NCBI RefSeq assembly: GCF_017792025.1
Contig: NZ_CP046956.1
Span: 1,860,001 to 1,924,000, forward strand
Reading direction: 5' to 3'
DNA: 64,000 nucleotides
Source of the DNA: Sediminibacillus dalangtanensis
GTDB taxonomy: Bacteria > Bacillota > Bacilli > Bacillales > Amphibacillaceae
Below, piece after piece: positions 1 to 8,591 of the stretch. The notes under the pieces were generated by a model, which saw nothing but the letters and a program-made list of their open reading frames with translations, did not search any database and was not told the DNA's origin. Within the stretch, counting starts at the first letter, position 1; every line of letters starts with the position of its first letter. A program made the translations under genes and the position numbers.

Positions 1-134
1 ACGAAATTGACGATCTGGAAGCACTGAAAATAGCAAGAGAAATAAGGAAAAAAATTGAAGATGAACTGGATTACCCCGGTCACATAAAAGTGACGGTCAT
101 CCGGGAAACACGTGCAGTGGAATATGCAAAATAA
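1..134 (+). CDS. rny: Ribonuclease Y, C-terminal end (partial)
   Basis: The window opens inside a reading frame whose last 43 codons match the C-terminal tail of ribonuclease Y, ending in [12 protein letters not shown] before a TAA stop. RNase Y is a membrane-anchored endoribonuclease that starts decay of many mRNAs in Firmicutes. Only the tail after the HD domain is present, so no catalytic residues can be checked. The downstream neighbour is ymdB, the same order as in Bacillus subtilis, which supports the call. Confidence 0.88.
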   Translation, partial: EIDDLEALKIAREIRKKIEDELDYPGHIKVTVIRETRAVEYAK

Positions 135-159
135 AGCGGCTTTTGGCCGCTTTATTTTT
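133..159 (+). terminator. Terminator after rny
   Basis: An 8-bp stem AAAGCGGC/GCCGCTTT with a 5-nt loop is followed by a T-rich run. The stem begins at the rny stop codon. It should separate rny from ymdB. Confidence 0.85.
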
Positions 160-293
160 GTGCTTTTTCATAAAAAACCGAGAATCATATATATTATCTA
201 CAAGAACCTGCATTTATTGAATGATCTATTTTGACATGGATACACATCTATGTGAAACTGAAACTAACTAACAAGATAGGATGGTTGAAGCTG

Positions 294-1091
294 ATGAGGA
301 TTTTATTTATAGGCGATGTGGTCGGTTCACCAGGAAGAGAAATGGTACGCGACTATCTGCCTCGTTTAAAGCAAAAATACCAGCCGCATGTAAGCATCGT
401 TAATGGTGAGAATGCAGCTGCAGGAAAAGGTATAACAGAGAAAATCTATAAACAGTTCCTGGAATCGGGAGCACAGGCTGTAACACTGGGGAACCACGCT
501 TGGGATAAAAAAGAAATATTTGAATTCATCGATGAAGCCGAGTATATGGTCAGGCCTGCTAATTTTCCAGAGGGAACGCCTGGGAGAGAAATTGTTTATG
601 TACGCAGCAACAAGGCTGAAGTAGCTGTGATAAATCTGCAGGGGAGAACGTTTTTGCCGCCGCTTGATGACCCTTTTCGGAAAGCGGATCAATTGATTGC
701 TGAAGCAAAAAAAAGAACCAATCTTATATTCGTCGACTTCCATGCGGAAGCTACCAGTGAAAAACAGGCAATGGGCTGGTATCTTGATGGGAAAGTCAGC
801 GCTGTAGTCGGAACCCACACCCATACGCAAACGGCAGATGAGCGGATATTACCAAAGGGAACTGGATATATTACCGATGCAGGAATGACCGGACCTTATG
901 ATGGAATTTTGGGTACAGACAAAGAAGCGGTACTGAACCGGTTTCTTACCAATCTTCCGGTACGTTTTGAAGTGACCAAAACGGGAAGAACACAATTAAA
1001 CGGTTTTATTGTCGATCTTGATGAAAGCACCGGTTTTGCCAAGAAAGTAGAACGGATATTAATCAATGATGACCACCCGTTTTTTGGATGA
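294..1091 (+). CDS. ymdB: YmdB metallophosphodiesterase
   Basis: This 265-residue protein belongs to the YmdB family of calcineurin-like phosphodiesterases, cytoplasmic enzymes that hydrolyse 2',3'-cyclic nucleotides in vitro and influence biofilm versus motility choices in B. subtilis. Metal-binding motifs are intact: GDVVG with Asp8, NGEN with Glu39 and Asn40, GNHAWD with Asn67 and His68, then DFHAE and GTHTHTQTAD with the later histidines. The frame is open further upstream, but ATG at 294 gives the family length (264 in B. subtilis) and starts directly with the conserved MRILFIGD. The gene lies between rny and spoVS as in B. subtilis. Confidence 0.93.
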   Translation: MRILFIGDVVGSPGREMVRDYLPRLKQKYQPHVSIVNGENAAAGKGITEKIYKQFLESGAQAVTLGNHAWDKKEIFEFIDEAEYMVRPANFPEGTPGREIVYVRSNKAEVAVINLQGRTFLPPLDDPFRKADQLIAEAKKRTNLIFVDFHAEATSEKQAMGWYLDGKVSAVVGTHTHTQTADERILPKGTGYITDAGMTGPYDGILGTDKEAVLNRFLTNLPVRFEVTKTGRTQLNGFIVDLDESTGFAKKVERILINDDHPFFG

Positions 1092-1125
1092 TTATTTGAA
1101 TTTTTAGAATAATTACCGCATAATA

Positions 1126-1155
1126 AAAGGGAATATCTATCAACTCCAAGAATAT
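1126..1155 (+). promoter_or_regulatory. Candidate sigma-H promoter of spoVS
   Basis: AAAGGGAAT is followed after 12 nt by CAAGAATAT, close to the sigma-H consensus (RnAGGAWWW, 11-12 nt, RnnGAATWW) with about two mismatches. It lies 44 nt before the spoVS start. spoVS is sigma-H dependent in B. subtilis, which makes the match more believable, but it rests on inspection only. Confidence 0.45.
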
Positions 1156-1198
1156 AGTAAAAGTGGAACAACTTTAGTAAACGAAGGAGGTACTAGGA

Positions 1199-1459
1199 AT
1201 GGACATATTAAAAGTTTCAGCTAAATCAAATCCCAATTCAGTAGCAGGTGCACTCGCGAATGTGCTAAGGGAACGCGGCTCAGCAGAAATACAGGCAATC
1301 GGTGCTGGTGCATTAAACCAGGCCGTTAAAGCGGTTGCAATCGCCCGAGGATTTGTCGCCCCCAGTGGAGTTGATCTAATATGTATTCCGGCTTTTACTG
1401 ATATAATGATTGATAATGAGGAACGGACTGCTATTAAACTGATAATAGAGCCTAGATAA
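1199..1459 (+). CDS. spoVS: Stage V sporulation protein S
   Basis: This 86-residue protein has the exact length of B. subtilis SpoVS and the family's near-invariant sequence, for example LKVSAKSNPNSVAGALA near the N-terminus and GAGALNQAVKAVAIARG in the middle. SpoVS is a small Alba-like, probably nucleic-acid-binding protein needed for normal progression of spore development. A strong GAAGGAGGT ribosome site precedes the ATG. A sigma-H-like promoter lies just upstream and a hairpin terminator follows, so the gene is probably a single-gene unit. Confidence 0.97.
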   Translation: MDILKVSAKSNPNSVAGALANVLRERGSAEIQAIGAGALNQAVKAVAIARGFVAPSGVDLICIPAFTDIMIDNEERTAIKLIIEPR

Positions 1460-1467
1460 ATCCCTTT

Positions 1468-1500
1468 ACCTGTTTGCCATAGCAAGCAGGTTTTTCTTTT
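1468..1500 (+). terminator. Terminator after spoVS
   Basis: A 10-bp stem ACCTGTTTGC/GCAAGCAGGT (one G-T pair) with a CATA loop is followed by TTTTCTTTT. Confidence 0.88.
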
Positions 1501-1558
1501 ATAGATTTGTGACGAATATCTGTCGTCTAATTTTAATGGACCCGTAAGGAGGAAGAAA

Positions 1559-2482
1559 ATGATAATCGATGCCCATTGTGATGCTTTATATAAGATGTGG
1601 GAATATCAGCTGCCCTTCGAATCGAGTGAACAACTGCAGGTGAATTATCAAAAATGGATGGAAAGTCCAGTTAAAATTCAGTGCTTTGCTATTTTTGTAC
1701 CTCCCGAAGTATCAGAGGAAGCACAATTTTCAGCAGCATTAGAGATGGTGAATTTATTTTATGAACAAATCATCGAGCCTTACGACCATATAAAACGGAT
1801 TACATCCCGCCGTGATATAGAAACATTAAAGGAGCATGAAAAAGGTGCGATGCTTACACTGGAAGGTTGCCACGTAATTGGGTCTGACATAAACAAATTG
1901 AAAACCCTGCTGCACTTAGGAGTCAAAGCGGTCGGGCTTACGTGGAATCAGGCAAATGCGGTATGTGATGGTATTGAAGAACAGAGAGGAGCCGGTTTAA
2001 GCTCTTTCGGACACGAAGTGGTCAAGCTACTCAACAAGGAAAAAATATGGACAGACGTATCTCATTTATCCTATCAAGGTTTTTGGGATGTTATCGATTT
2101 AGCTGAATTTCCGATGGCAAGTCATTCCAATGCGATCGAACTGGCTTCCCATAAACGAAATTTGGACAAACAGCAAATTCAACAGCTGATTAAAAAGAAG
2201 GCATGGATCGGCATCACTTTTGTACCGGATTTTCTGAATGATGGAAAAGAGGCTACCTATCTGGATGTCCTGAATCATATCTCCTATTATATAAGTGAGG
2301 GAGCTGAAGACTGCCTGGGCTTGGGTTCAGATTTTGACGGAACCAGTGAGTTTGTAAAAGGTCTTTTCGACCCAACGGACTATCATGCCTTTAATCAGGA
2401 GCTTTTACATAGATGGCCTAGAAACGTAGTTCACAAGATAACCAATCAGAATTTCATAAAAAAATTTCCGTGCAACGGTTAG
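1559..2482 (+). CDS. Membrane dipeptidase (peptidase M19 family)
   Basis: This 307-residue protein matches bacterial members of the renal/membrane dipeptidase family, zinc enzymes that cleave dipeptides. The N-terminal DAHCD contains the HxD metal ligands, followed by LEGCHVIG with the bridging glutamate, TWNQANAV, DVSHLS, ASHSNA and LGLGSDFDG, all in family order. There is no signal peptide, so it is probably cytoplasmic. Start ATG has an AAGGAGG site 6 nt upstream. The gene lies between spoVS and tdh, where B. subtilis has none. No terminator is seen after it; a weak TTGCCA/TGGCAA inverted repeat lies at 2491-2508. Its natural substrate cannot be inferred. Confidence 0.86.
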   Translation: MIIDAHCDALYKMWEYQLPFESSEQLQVNYQKWMESPVKIQCFAIFVPPEVSEEAQFSAALEMVNLFYEQIIEPYDHIKRITSRRDIETLKEHEKGAMLTLEGCHVIGSDINKLKTLLHLGVKAVGLTWNQANAVCDGIEEQRGAGLSSFGHEVVKLLNKEKIWTDVSHLSYQGFWDVIDLAEFPMASHSNAIELASHKRNLDKQQIQQLIKKKAWIGITFVPDFLNDGKEATYLDVLNHISYYISEGAEDCLGLGSDFDGTSEFVKGLFDPTDYHAFNQELLHRWPRNVVHKITNQNFIKKFPCNG

Positions 2483-2654
2483 GTGTTTCCTTGCCAGTCT
2501 GATGGCAATACAGAATCAAAGGATAAACGGTTGCTTCAGCAGCGCTCAAATGTCCATTCCAAATAGACACAGGAGATTGATTAATATTTTTATCATGTTA
2601 AAATATGAATATATCAATCTACAATGTATCTTCATGTGAGGAGTTGTGTTCACA

Positions 2655-3695
2655 GTGAATGGAACTATGAAAGCGTTAGTGAAAAGCAGAAAGGAAAAAG
2701 GTGCGGAAATTCAACAGGTGGAAATACCTTCTATCGGGGATCGGGAGGTGCTAATAAAAGTAAAGGCAACTTCTATCTGCGGCACAGATGTCCATATTTA
2801 TAACTGGGACGAATGGTCGCAAAGCAGGGTTCATCCTCCATACGTATTTGGCCACGAATTTGCGGGCGAAGTGGTGGAAACGGGTGAAAAAGTGACAAAG
2901 GTTGCAGTAGGCGATTATGTCAGTGCAGAGACCCATATTGTTTGCGGACACTGTCCTCAGTGCTTGACTGGAAAGTACCATATTTGCGAAAATACACAAA
3001 TCATTGGTGTGGACCGGGATGGTTGCTTTGCTGAATATGTAGCTTTGCCGGAAGATAACATGTGGAAGAATCCAGAAGATATGCCAGTGGAAATTGCCTC
3101 CGTCCAAGAACCGATGGGGAATGCTGTCCATACTGTATTAAGCGGTGATGTGGTCGGTAAATCAGTGGCTGTCATAGGTTGTGGCCCCATTGGAATGATG
3201 GCTGTAGGTGTGGCTAAAGCAGCTGGAGCTTCCCAAGTAATTGCATTTGATTTAAATGATTACCGACTCGATTTGGCAAATCAAATGGGAGCAACGACCA
3301 TAATCAATTCAGCAAAAGAGAATCCGGTCGATCGGGTCAAAGAGCTTACCGGAGGCCATGGGGTCGATGTCGTTTGTGAAATGAGCGGTCATCCGACAGC
3401 GATAAACCAGGGTTTTAAAATGGTGACCAACGGGGGAAGAGTATCGATTCTCAGTCTTCCGACAAAACCGGTTGAAGTCGATATTACGGACGACATCGTG
3501 TTTAAGGGAATAACGGTTCAAGGAATCACCGGCAGAAAGATGTTTGAAACTTGGCAGCAGGTTTCTCGTCTGCTTAATTCCGAACAAGTAGATGTCAGTC
3601 CGATGATTACACACCACTTCCCTTTAGAGGACTTTGAAAAAGGGTTTAATCTTATGAATGAAGGCAAGTGTGGTAAAGTGGTTTTACACCCATAA
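2655..3695 (+). CDS. tdh: L-threonine 3-dehydrogenase
   Basis: A 346-residue zinc-dependent medium-chain dehydrogenase that oxidises L-threonine to 2-amino-3-ketobutyrate with NAD+. Catalytic zinc motifs are visible (SICGTDVH, GHEFAGEVV), as are the four structural-zinc cysteines in CGHCPQCLTGKYHIC and the nucleotide-binding GCGPIGMMAVG. A longer frame starts at GTG 2646, but the GAGGAG ribosome site at 2638-2643 is too close to it. GTG 2655, giving MNGTMKALVKS, has better spacing and matches the N-terminus and length (347) of the B. subtilis enzyme. kbl follows after 21 nt, making a threonine-to-glycine operon. Confidence 0.94.
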   Translation: MNGTMKALVKSRKEKGAEIQQVEIPSIGDREVLIKVKATSICGTDVHIYNWDEWSQSRVHPPYVFGHEFAGEVVETGEKVTKVAVGDYVSAETHIVCGHCPQCLTGKYHICENTQIIGVDRDGCFAEYVALPEDNMWKNPEDMPVEIASVQEPMGNAVHTVLSGDVVGKSVAVIGCGPIGMMAVGVAKAAGASQVIAFDLNDYRLDLANQMGATTIINSAKENPVDRVKELTGGHGVDVVCEMSGHPTAINQGFKMVTNGGRVSILSLPTKPVEVDITDDIVFKGITVQGITGRKMFETWQQVSRLLNSEQVDVSPMITHHFPLEDFEKGFNLMNEGKCGKVVLHP

Positions 3696-3716
3696 AAAAA
3701 TAGGGAGGCGTTTTGA

Positions 3717-4895
3717 TTGAAAGGTTTTGAATTTCTCCAGGAGCAATTGGAAGATATGAAGAAGGAGGGGACTTTCCGTAACTTGATCCCCCTCGAATCT
3801 GCACAAGGGGCAAGAGTTACGATAAAAGGGAAAGAGGTTATTCAATTATCTTCCAATAACTATTTAGGATTGACCTCACATCCCAGAATGGAAAAAGCGG
3901 CAGAAGAAGCGATTGAAAAGTACGGAGTTGGTACAGGATCGGTCCGCACGATCGCCGGAACGTTAAAAATGCACGAGGATTACGAAAGAAAACTGGCGGA
4001 ATTTAAACATACCGAAGCAGCACTGGTCTTCCAATCTGGTTTTACCACAAACCAGGGTGTGCTTTCCTCGATTTTGACAAACGAAGATGTGGTTATTTCG
4101 GATGAATTAAATCACGCTTCCATTATCGACGGTATTCGCTTGACTAAAGCAGGCCGAAAGATTTATAAGCATGTCGATATGGATTCTCTCGAACAGGCAT
4201 TGAAAGAAACGCAAGATTACCGGACAAGATTGGTCGTGACCGACGGCGTATTTTCCATGGATGGTAATATTGCTCCACTGCCTCAAATCGTGGAGTTGGC
4301 TGAAAAATATGATGCACTTGTCATGGTCGATGATGCTCATGCCAGCGGGGTTTTAGGGAAAAACGGCCGCGGTACCGTCAACCATTTTGGACTGGATGGT
4401 CGTGTTCATATTCAAGTGGGAACATTAAGTAAAGCTATTGGTGTACTGGGAGGATACGTCGCTAGTACGCAGACATTAAAGGATTATTTGATTCATAAAG
4501 GCAGACCGTTCCTATTCAGCACTTCCCATCCGCCGGCAGTGACAGCGGCTTGTGATGCATCGATCGATGTTTTACTGGAAGAGCCGGAATTGATTGAAAA
4601 ACTTTGGGAAAACACGAAATTCTTCAAGAATGGACTGAAGGAGTTAGGATTCGACATCGGCATCAGCGAGACGCCGATAACTCCGGTGATGGTAGGAGAC
4701 GATGCATTAGCTCACCGCTTTTCCGATCAGTTGTTTGAGGAAGGGGTTTTTGCTCAAGGAATCGCTTTTCCTACTGTGCAAAAGGGAAAAGCACGTGTTC
4801 GGACAATTGTAACAGCAGAACATTCCCGAGAAGACTTACAGGAAGCACTGCATGCATTTGAACAAGCAGGAAAAAAACTGAAAATTATTGATTAA
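3717..4895 (+). CDS. kbl: 2-amino-3-ketobutyrate CoA ligase (glycine C-acetyltransferase)
   Basis: This 392-residue PLP enzyme, the same length as B. subtilis Kbl, converts 2-amino-3-ketobutyrate and CoA to glycine and acetyl-CoA, the second step after Tdh. Family motifs run throughout: [41 protein letters not shown], and the PLP-lysine segment [13 protein letters not shown]. Translation starts at TTG, eight nt after a GGAGG site; no ATG in frame gives a full N-terminus. It forms a two-gene operon with tdh and ends in a strong terminator. Confidence 0.96.
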   Translation: MKGFEFLQEQLEDMKKEGTFRNLIPLESAQGARVTIKGKEVIQLSSNNYLGLTSHPRMEKAAEEAIEKYGVGTGSVRTIAGTLKMHEDYERKLAEFKHTEAALVFQSGFTTNQGVLSSILTNEDVVISDELNHASIIDGIRLTKAGRKIYKHVDMDSLEQALKETQDYRTRLVVTDGVFSMDGNIAPLPQIVELAEKYDALVMVDDAHASGVLGKNGRGTVNHFGLDGRVHIQVGTLSKAIGVLGGYVASTQTLKDYLIHKGRPFLFSTSHPPAVTAACDASIDVLLEEPELIEKLWENTKFFKNGLKELGFDIGISETPITPVMVGDDALAHRFSDQLFEEGVFAQGIAFPTVQKGKARVRTIVTAEHSREDLQEALHAFEQAGKKLKIID

Positions 4896-4903
4896 TAGGA
4901 CAA

Positions 4904-4953
4904 GAATGGCGAAAAAGACCATCGTGGTACTTTTTCGCCATTCGTCTATTTCC
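4904..4953 (+). terminator. Terminator of the tdh-kbl operon
   Basis: A perfect 14-bp stem GAATGGCGAAAAAG/CTTTTTCGCCATTC encloses a 12-nt loop and is followed by GTCTATTTCC and a T-run. Confidence 0.85.
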
Positions 4954-5091
4954 TTTTTTCATACAAAATCCCTTTATTTTTAGTATTAGTAGTTGATATA
5001 ATAAGTAAATTGGAGATACCTTTATGGTGATAGGTTCCGGACAGATACATAAAAAGGAACGACAGTTTTTTCAAGGAAGGAGCTTCTGTAA

Positions 5092-6672
5092 ATGAATGAA
5101 CAGCAGCGGAAAGAAATGAACCAAATAAAACAGGAGAATCCAGCGGACATAAAATCCGACCAGGAGAAGAACCTATCTCGTTTAAAAAATATGGACAGCG
5201 ATGAACTCATCGGAAAATATTTTCAAACAACCTACGAACCGCCAAATTTAAAAAAGGCCAAAAAACGCCGTAGAGAAGATGTGCAGATTCATTATGACTA
5301 TGAGGTACCAGAAGATATGCAAAACATCGGCAAAGATAAAAAGTTCTTGATCCGCACTTATGGTTGCCAAATGAACGAACATGATACGGAAGTAATGGCG
5401 GGTCTGCTGACCGATATGGGATATGAGTCGACAGACGAAGCAACGGAAGCCGATATTATTTTGTTGAACACTTGTGCTATCAGGGAAAATGCCGAGAACA
5501 AAGTGTTTGGTGAAATTGGACATTTGAAAACACTGAAAACGGAAAATCCAGATGTAATTTTAGGTGTGTGCGGTTGTATGTCTCAAGAAGAATCGGTCGT
5601 AAACCGGATATTGAAAAAACATCCGTTCATCGATATGATTTTCGGTACGCATAATATTCATCGTCTTCCACAATTGTTGAAAGAAGCTATGTTCGGCAAG
5701 GAAATGGTTGTCGAGGTATGGTCAAAAGAGGGAGATATCATTGAAAACCTGCCAAAAGTAAGAAAAGGGAAAATAAAAGGCTGGGTTAATATCATGTACG
5801 GATGTGATAAGTTCTGTACCTATTGTATTGTTCCCTACACACGCGGCAAGGAAAGAAGCCGGCGGCCTGAGGATATCATCCAGGAGGTAAGGCAGCTTGC
5901 TGCTCAAGGCTACAAGGAAATAACCTTGCTAGGGCAAAATGTTAATGCTTATGGGAAAGATCTTACAGATATGGATTATGGTCTGGGAGACTTGATGGAT
6001 GAAATCCGGAAAATTGATATCCCGCGTGTTCGTTTCACTACATCACATCCTAGGGATTTTGACGACCGCTTGATCGAAGTTTTGGCCAAAGGCGGCAATC
6101 TACTGGACCATATTCATCTGCCTGTTCAATCCGGAAGTTCGGAAGTGCTTCGCGTTATGGCGCGGCGATATACCAGGGAAAGGTACCTTGAGCTGGTCGA
6201 TAAAATCAGAACTGCAATGCCGAATGCCACTCTTACGACGGATATCATCGTCGGCTTTCCAAATGAGACAGACGAACAATTTGAAGAGACACTGAGCCTT
6301 GTGGAAGAAGTAGGTTTTGAGAGTGCCTACACATTCATTTATTCACCAAGGGAAGGTACTCCGGCAGCACGCTGGGAAGATAATGTTCCAATGGAAGTGA
6401 AAAAGGAACGTCTGCAGCGATTGAACAAATTGATTAATAAGCAATCAGCAGAAGCAATGAAGAAGTACCAAGGCCAGGTCGTCGATGTTCTTGTAGAAGG
6501 AGAAAGTAAGAAGAACCCGGACGTACTGGCAGGTTATACCGAGCGGAACAAATTGGTCAATTTTAAAGCACCTAGGTCTGCAATCGGTAAGATTGTTAAG
6601 GTTAAAATAACAAATGCGAAAACCTGGTCTCTTGACGGAGAAATGGTTGAAGAAACTGCAGAGGTGAAATGA
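5092..6672 (+). CDS. miaB: tRNA-2-methylthio-N6-dimethylallyladenosine synthase
   Basis: A 526-residue radical-SAM methylthiotransferase that adds a methylthio group to i6A37 of tRNAs, acting after MiaA (encoded at 15189). The N-terminal UPF0004 domain has its three cluster cysteines ([25 protein letters not shown]); the radical-SAM motif is [14 protein letters not shown]; a TRAM domain forms the C-terminus. The first 80 or so residues form the lysine/glutamate-rich extension typical of the Bacillus protein. An AAGGAGG site precedes the ATG. ricA begins 1 nt after the stop, as in B. subtilis ymcB-ymcA. Confidence 0.95.
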   Translation: MNEQQRKEMNQIKQENPADIKSDQEKNLSRLKNMDSDELIGKYFQTTYEPPNLKKAKKRRREDVQIHYDYEVPEDMQNIGKDKKFLIRTYGCQMNEHDTEVMAGLLTDMGYESTDEATEADIILLNTCAIRENAENKVFGEIGHLKTLKTENPDVILGVCGCMSQEESVVNRILKKHPFIDMIFGTHNIHRLPQLLKEAMFGKEMVVEVWSKEGDIIENLPKVRKGKIKGWVNIMYGCDKFCTYCIVPYTRGKERSRRPEDIIQEVRQLAAQGYKEITLLGQNVNAYGKDLTDMDYGLGDLMDEIRKIDIPRVRFTTSHPRDFDDRLIEVLAKGGNLLDHIHLPVQSGSSEVLRVMARRYTRERYLELVDKIRTAMPNATLTTDIIVGFPNETDEQFEETLSLVEEVGFESAYTFIYSPREGTPAARWEDNVPMEVKKERLQRLNKLINKQSAEAMKKYQGQVVDVLVEGESKKNPDVLAGYTERNKLVNFKAPRSAIGKIVKVKITNAKTWSLDGEMVEETAEVK

Positions 6673-6673
6673 T

Positions 6674-7102
6674 TTGGCTCCATATACAAAAAAGCAAGTA
6701 CTGGACGAAGCGAATAAGTTGGCCCAAATGATGGCTAATACCGAAGAAATCGAGCGTTTTAAGCAATTAGAAGCTAAGTTGAACGAGAACCAGAAGGTAC
6801 AGATTTTAATTAAGAAATTAAAAGCAATGCAAAAACAAGTCGTGAATCTACAAGCTTATGGGAAAGAAGAAGCCCAGAAGAAAGCGGAAGCAGAACTGGA
6901 TCGTATCGAAAAAGAAATCGATGAAATCCCATTAGTACAAGAATTTAAAGATTCCCAGTTAGTGATCAATGACATTTTGCAGCTTGTTTCCAATACCATT
7001 GCCAGAGAGGTTACCAATGAAGTAATTCGCTCTACAGGCGGTGATTTACTGGCAGGGGAAACTGGCTCCAAACTGGGTAATGGCTCTTCCTGTAGTCATT
7101 GA
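6674..7102 (+). CDS. ricA: RicA (YmcA), Y-complex subunit
   Basis: A 142-residue mostly helical cytoplasmic protein of the YlbF/YmcA family. With RicF and RicT it forms an Fe-S complex that stimulates mRNA maturation by RNase Y and promotes sporulation, competence and biofilm formation. The diagnostic C-terminus GGDLLAGETGSK plus a terminal Cys-Ser-His is conserved. The start is TTG, 7 nt after GAGGTG, which itself lies in the last codons of miaB, so the pair is translationally linked. The genes for RicF and RicT are not in this window. The gene ends at a terminator followed directly by repeat A1. Confidence 0.93.
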   Translation: MAPYTKKQVLDEANKLAQMMANTEEIERFKQLEAKLNENQKVQILIKKLKAMQKQVVNLQAYGKEEAQKKAEAELDRIEKEIDEIPLVQEFKDSQLVINDILQLVSNTIAREVTNEVIRSTGGDLLAGETGSKLGNGSSCSH

Positions 7103-7109
7103 CCTTTGG

Positions 7110-7144
7110 AGAGGACTGTTCCGTGAGACGGAATGGTCCTCTTT
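7110..7144 (+). terminator. Terminator after ricA
   Basis: A long stem: AGAGGAC pairs with GTCCTCT and, inside, GTTCCGT pairs with ACGGAAT around a GAG loop, followed by TTTCGTT. It falls 5 nt before repeat A1. Confidence 0.82.
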
Positions 7145-7149
7145 CGTTG

Positions 7150-7381
7150 TATAGGAAATTATAAATTTAACTGTCTGTGGATAATTATTGGCTGAAACCG
7201 CCGCGTCCAGCTCCAGCGCCTCCCCCCTCGAGGTTAAGCCCACCCTCTGTGTGGCAAAAAGCGCCACGCCGAGGCTGTTCTTAAGCTTGTCGGAGGCCCC
7301 AACGATGTGGGTCATGCAGGCGTTGCCACAGGACGTGGCGGCTTTAGCCTGTACTTCTTTAAACAGGCGCTTGCGCTTTTG
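7150..7381 (+). repeat. Family A repeat, copy 1
   Basis: One of five copies of a roughly 230-bp non-coding repeat (others at 8232, 13160, 22179 reversed and 40341). It begins TATAGGAAAT, runs through CTGTCTGTGGATAA and CAGCTCCAGCGCC, and ends GGCGCTTGCGCTTTT. Internal pairing is extensive: GTGGC/GCCAC, CCTCG/CGAGG, CTTAAG/CTTAAG, and the long-range pair CACGTCC/GGACGTG in the other copies. It fills the space between the ricA terminator and the cotE promoters. It carries no transposase; short open frames inside it are a by-product of its sequence. Confidence 0.9.
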
Positions 7382-7428
7382 TTCATTTTGAGTTGCTTTG
7401 TTTTTACGGAAGCCCGAACGAGCCAAGT

Positions 7429-7455
7429 ACAACTGGCGTATATTTTCATATAAAA
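7429..7455 (+). promoter_or_regulatory. Candidate upstream mother-cell promoter of cotE
   Basis: AC is followed after 16 nt by CATATAAAA, resembling the -10 element (CATAnnnTA) shared by sigma-E and sigma-K. B. subtilis cotE has a sigma-E and a sigma-K promoter. The match is by eye and AT-rich, so weak. Confidence 0.3.
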
Positions 7456-7494
7456 CCGTTTTACTTATTGGAATCTTCCTCTTTTGGTTTATGT

Positions 7495-7522
7495 ACATTT
7501 TGCTGGGCATCTGCATAGGATG
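7495..7522 (+). promoter_or_regulatory. Candidate downstream sigma-K-type promoter of cotE
   Basis: AC is followed after 17 nt by CATAGGATG, one base from the sigma-K pattern AC-N16/17-CATAnnnTA. It lies about 110 nt before the cotE start. Confidence 0.38.
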
Positions 7523-7631
7523 TTGTAGAGCCTATCATGTCAATTACCGCGGATCAATTGGAAAAAAGGATGCACTATAGGTGATTGCCATGCATAAACT
7601 GACTATGAAAAAAGAGGAGGTTTTAGTTCTT

Positions 7632-8195
7632 ATGTCATTTCTGGATCAGGAGTATCGGGAAATCATAACAAAAGCCGTTATCGGAAAAGGCCGGAAATTC
7701 ATCCAGGATACCAACACGATCACCCCTTCACATAGACCCTCCAGTATTCTTGGCTGCTGGGTGATAAATCATTTATATAACGCCCGGAAAAAAGGTGAAG
7801 ACACGGTAGAAATCAATGGTAGTTATGATGTGAATATCTGGTATTCTTATAACGATAACACCAAAACAGAGGTAGTTACCGAACGGGTCACGTATTGTGA
7901 TTTAGTAAAGCTTTCTGTAAAAGATGATCAAACCCTGAATGATGATTATGAAGTGTTTGCTAAAGTGATTCAGCAGCCAAATTGTCTAGAATGCAAGATT
8001 GCCAGCCACGATCATAAAATCCTTGTCGAAGTTGAGCGGGAATTTTTAGTGGAAGTTATCGGAGAAACAAAAGTGTGCGTGAAAGTGGATCCACATGGAT
8101 ACGTCGCGGATGACGACGACTGGGACTTTGAATTGTCGGATGAAGAGTTCAAGGACATTAATCCTGACTTTTTAGCGACTGAAGAGGAAGAATAA
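7632..8195 (+). CDS. cotE: Outer spore coat morphogenetic protein CotE
   Basis: This 187-residue protein directs assembly of the outer spore coat from the mother-cell side. It is clearly homologous to B. subtilis CotE (181 residues): [51 protein letters not shown] and [13 protein letters not shown], then the characteristic acidic tail ([18 protein letters not shown]). The frame is open upstream, but ATG 7632 has a strong AGAGGAGG site 11 nt before and matches the family N-terminus. Repeats A1 and A2 flank it, so it is transcribed alone, probably from the two candidate sporulation promoters upstream. Confidence 0.96.
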   Translation: MSFLDQEYREIITKAVIGKGRKFIQDTNTITPSHRPSSILGCWVINHLYNARKKGEDTVEINGSYDVNIWYSYNDNTKTEVVTERVTYCDLVKLSVKDDQTLNDDYEVFAKVIQQPNCLECKIASHDHKILVEVEREFLVEVIGETKVCVKVDPHGYVADDDDWDFELSDEEFKDINPDFLATEEEE

Positions 8196-8200
8196 GTGGA

Positions 8201-8228
8201 AAACGAGGGAGAAATCTCTCGTTTTTTT
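8201..8228 (+). terminator. Terminator after cotE
   Basis: A 10-bp stem AAACGAGGGA/TCTCTCGTTT closed by a GAAA tetraloop, followed by a T7 run. Repeat A2 starts 4 nt further on. Confidence 0.9.
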
Positions 8229-8231
8229 GTT

Positions 8232-8464
8232 TATAGGAAATGATAAATTTAACTGTCTGTGGATAACTATTGGCTGAACCAGCCACGTCCAGCTCCAGCG
8301 CCTACCCCCTCGAGGTCTTAAGCCCATCCTTTGTGTGGCAAAAAGCGCCACGCCGAGGCTGTTCTTAAGCTTGTCGGTGGCCCAAACGATGTGGGTCATG
8401 CAGGCGTTGCCACAGGACGTGGCGGCTCTAGTCTATACTCCTTTAAACAGACGCTTGCGCTTTT
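8232..8464 (+). repeat. Family A repeat, copy 2
   Basis: A full-length copy in the same orientation as copy 1, differing by scattered substitutions. It keeps the pair CCACGTCC/GGACGTGG near its two ends, the GTGGC/GCCAC hairpin and the terminal GCTTGCGCTTTT. It lies between the cotE terminator and mutS. Confidence 0.9.
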
Positions 8465-8551
8465 GGCCTTGTTTTCAACTGCCTTCTTTTATTATGATCA
8501 TTCTGTTATTTCTTCAACTGCGTACTCTTAAGTCCTACAACTGTATTATGA

Positions 8552-8557
8552 TATAAT
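8552..8557 (+). promoter_or_regulatory. Possible -10 box of mutS
   Basis: A perfect TATAAT lies 35 nt before the mutS start, just past repeat A2. No good TTGACA lies at the right distance (TTAAGT is the nearest), so the promoter is provisional. Confidence 0.4.
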
Positions 8558-8591
8558 GTAAGATAGATTTTTTAGTTGTGGGGGAAAAAAC

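Noticed and set aside
2491..2508. TTGCCA/TGGCAA hairpin after the dipeptidase as terminator
   Set aside because: Only 6 bp, no T-run; too weak to call.
7398..7580. 60-residue hydrophobic open frame before cotE
   Set aside because: No ribosome site, overlaps the candidate cotE promoters, and begins inside sequence next to repeat A1; no family resemblance.
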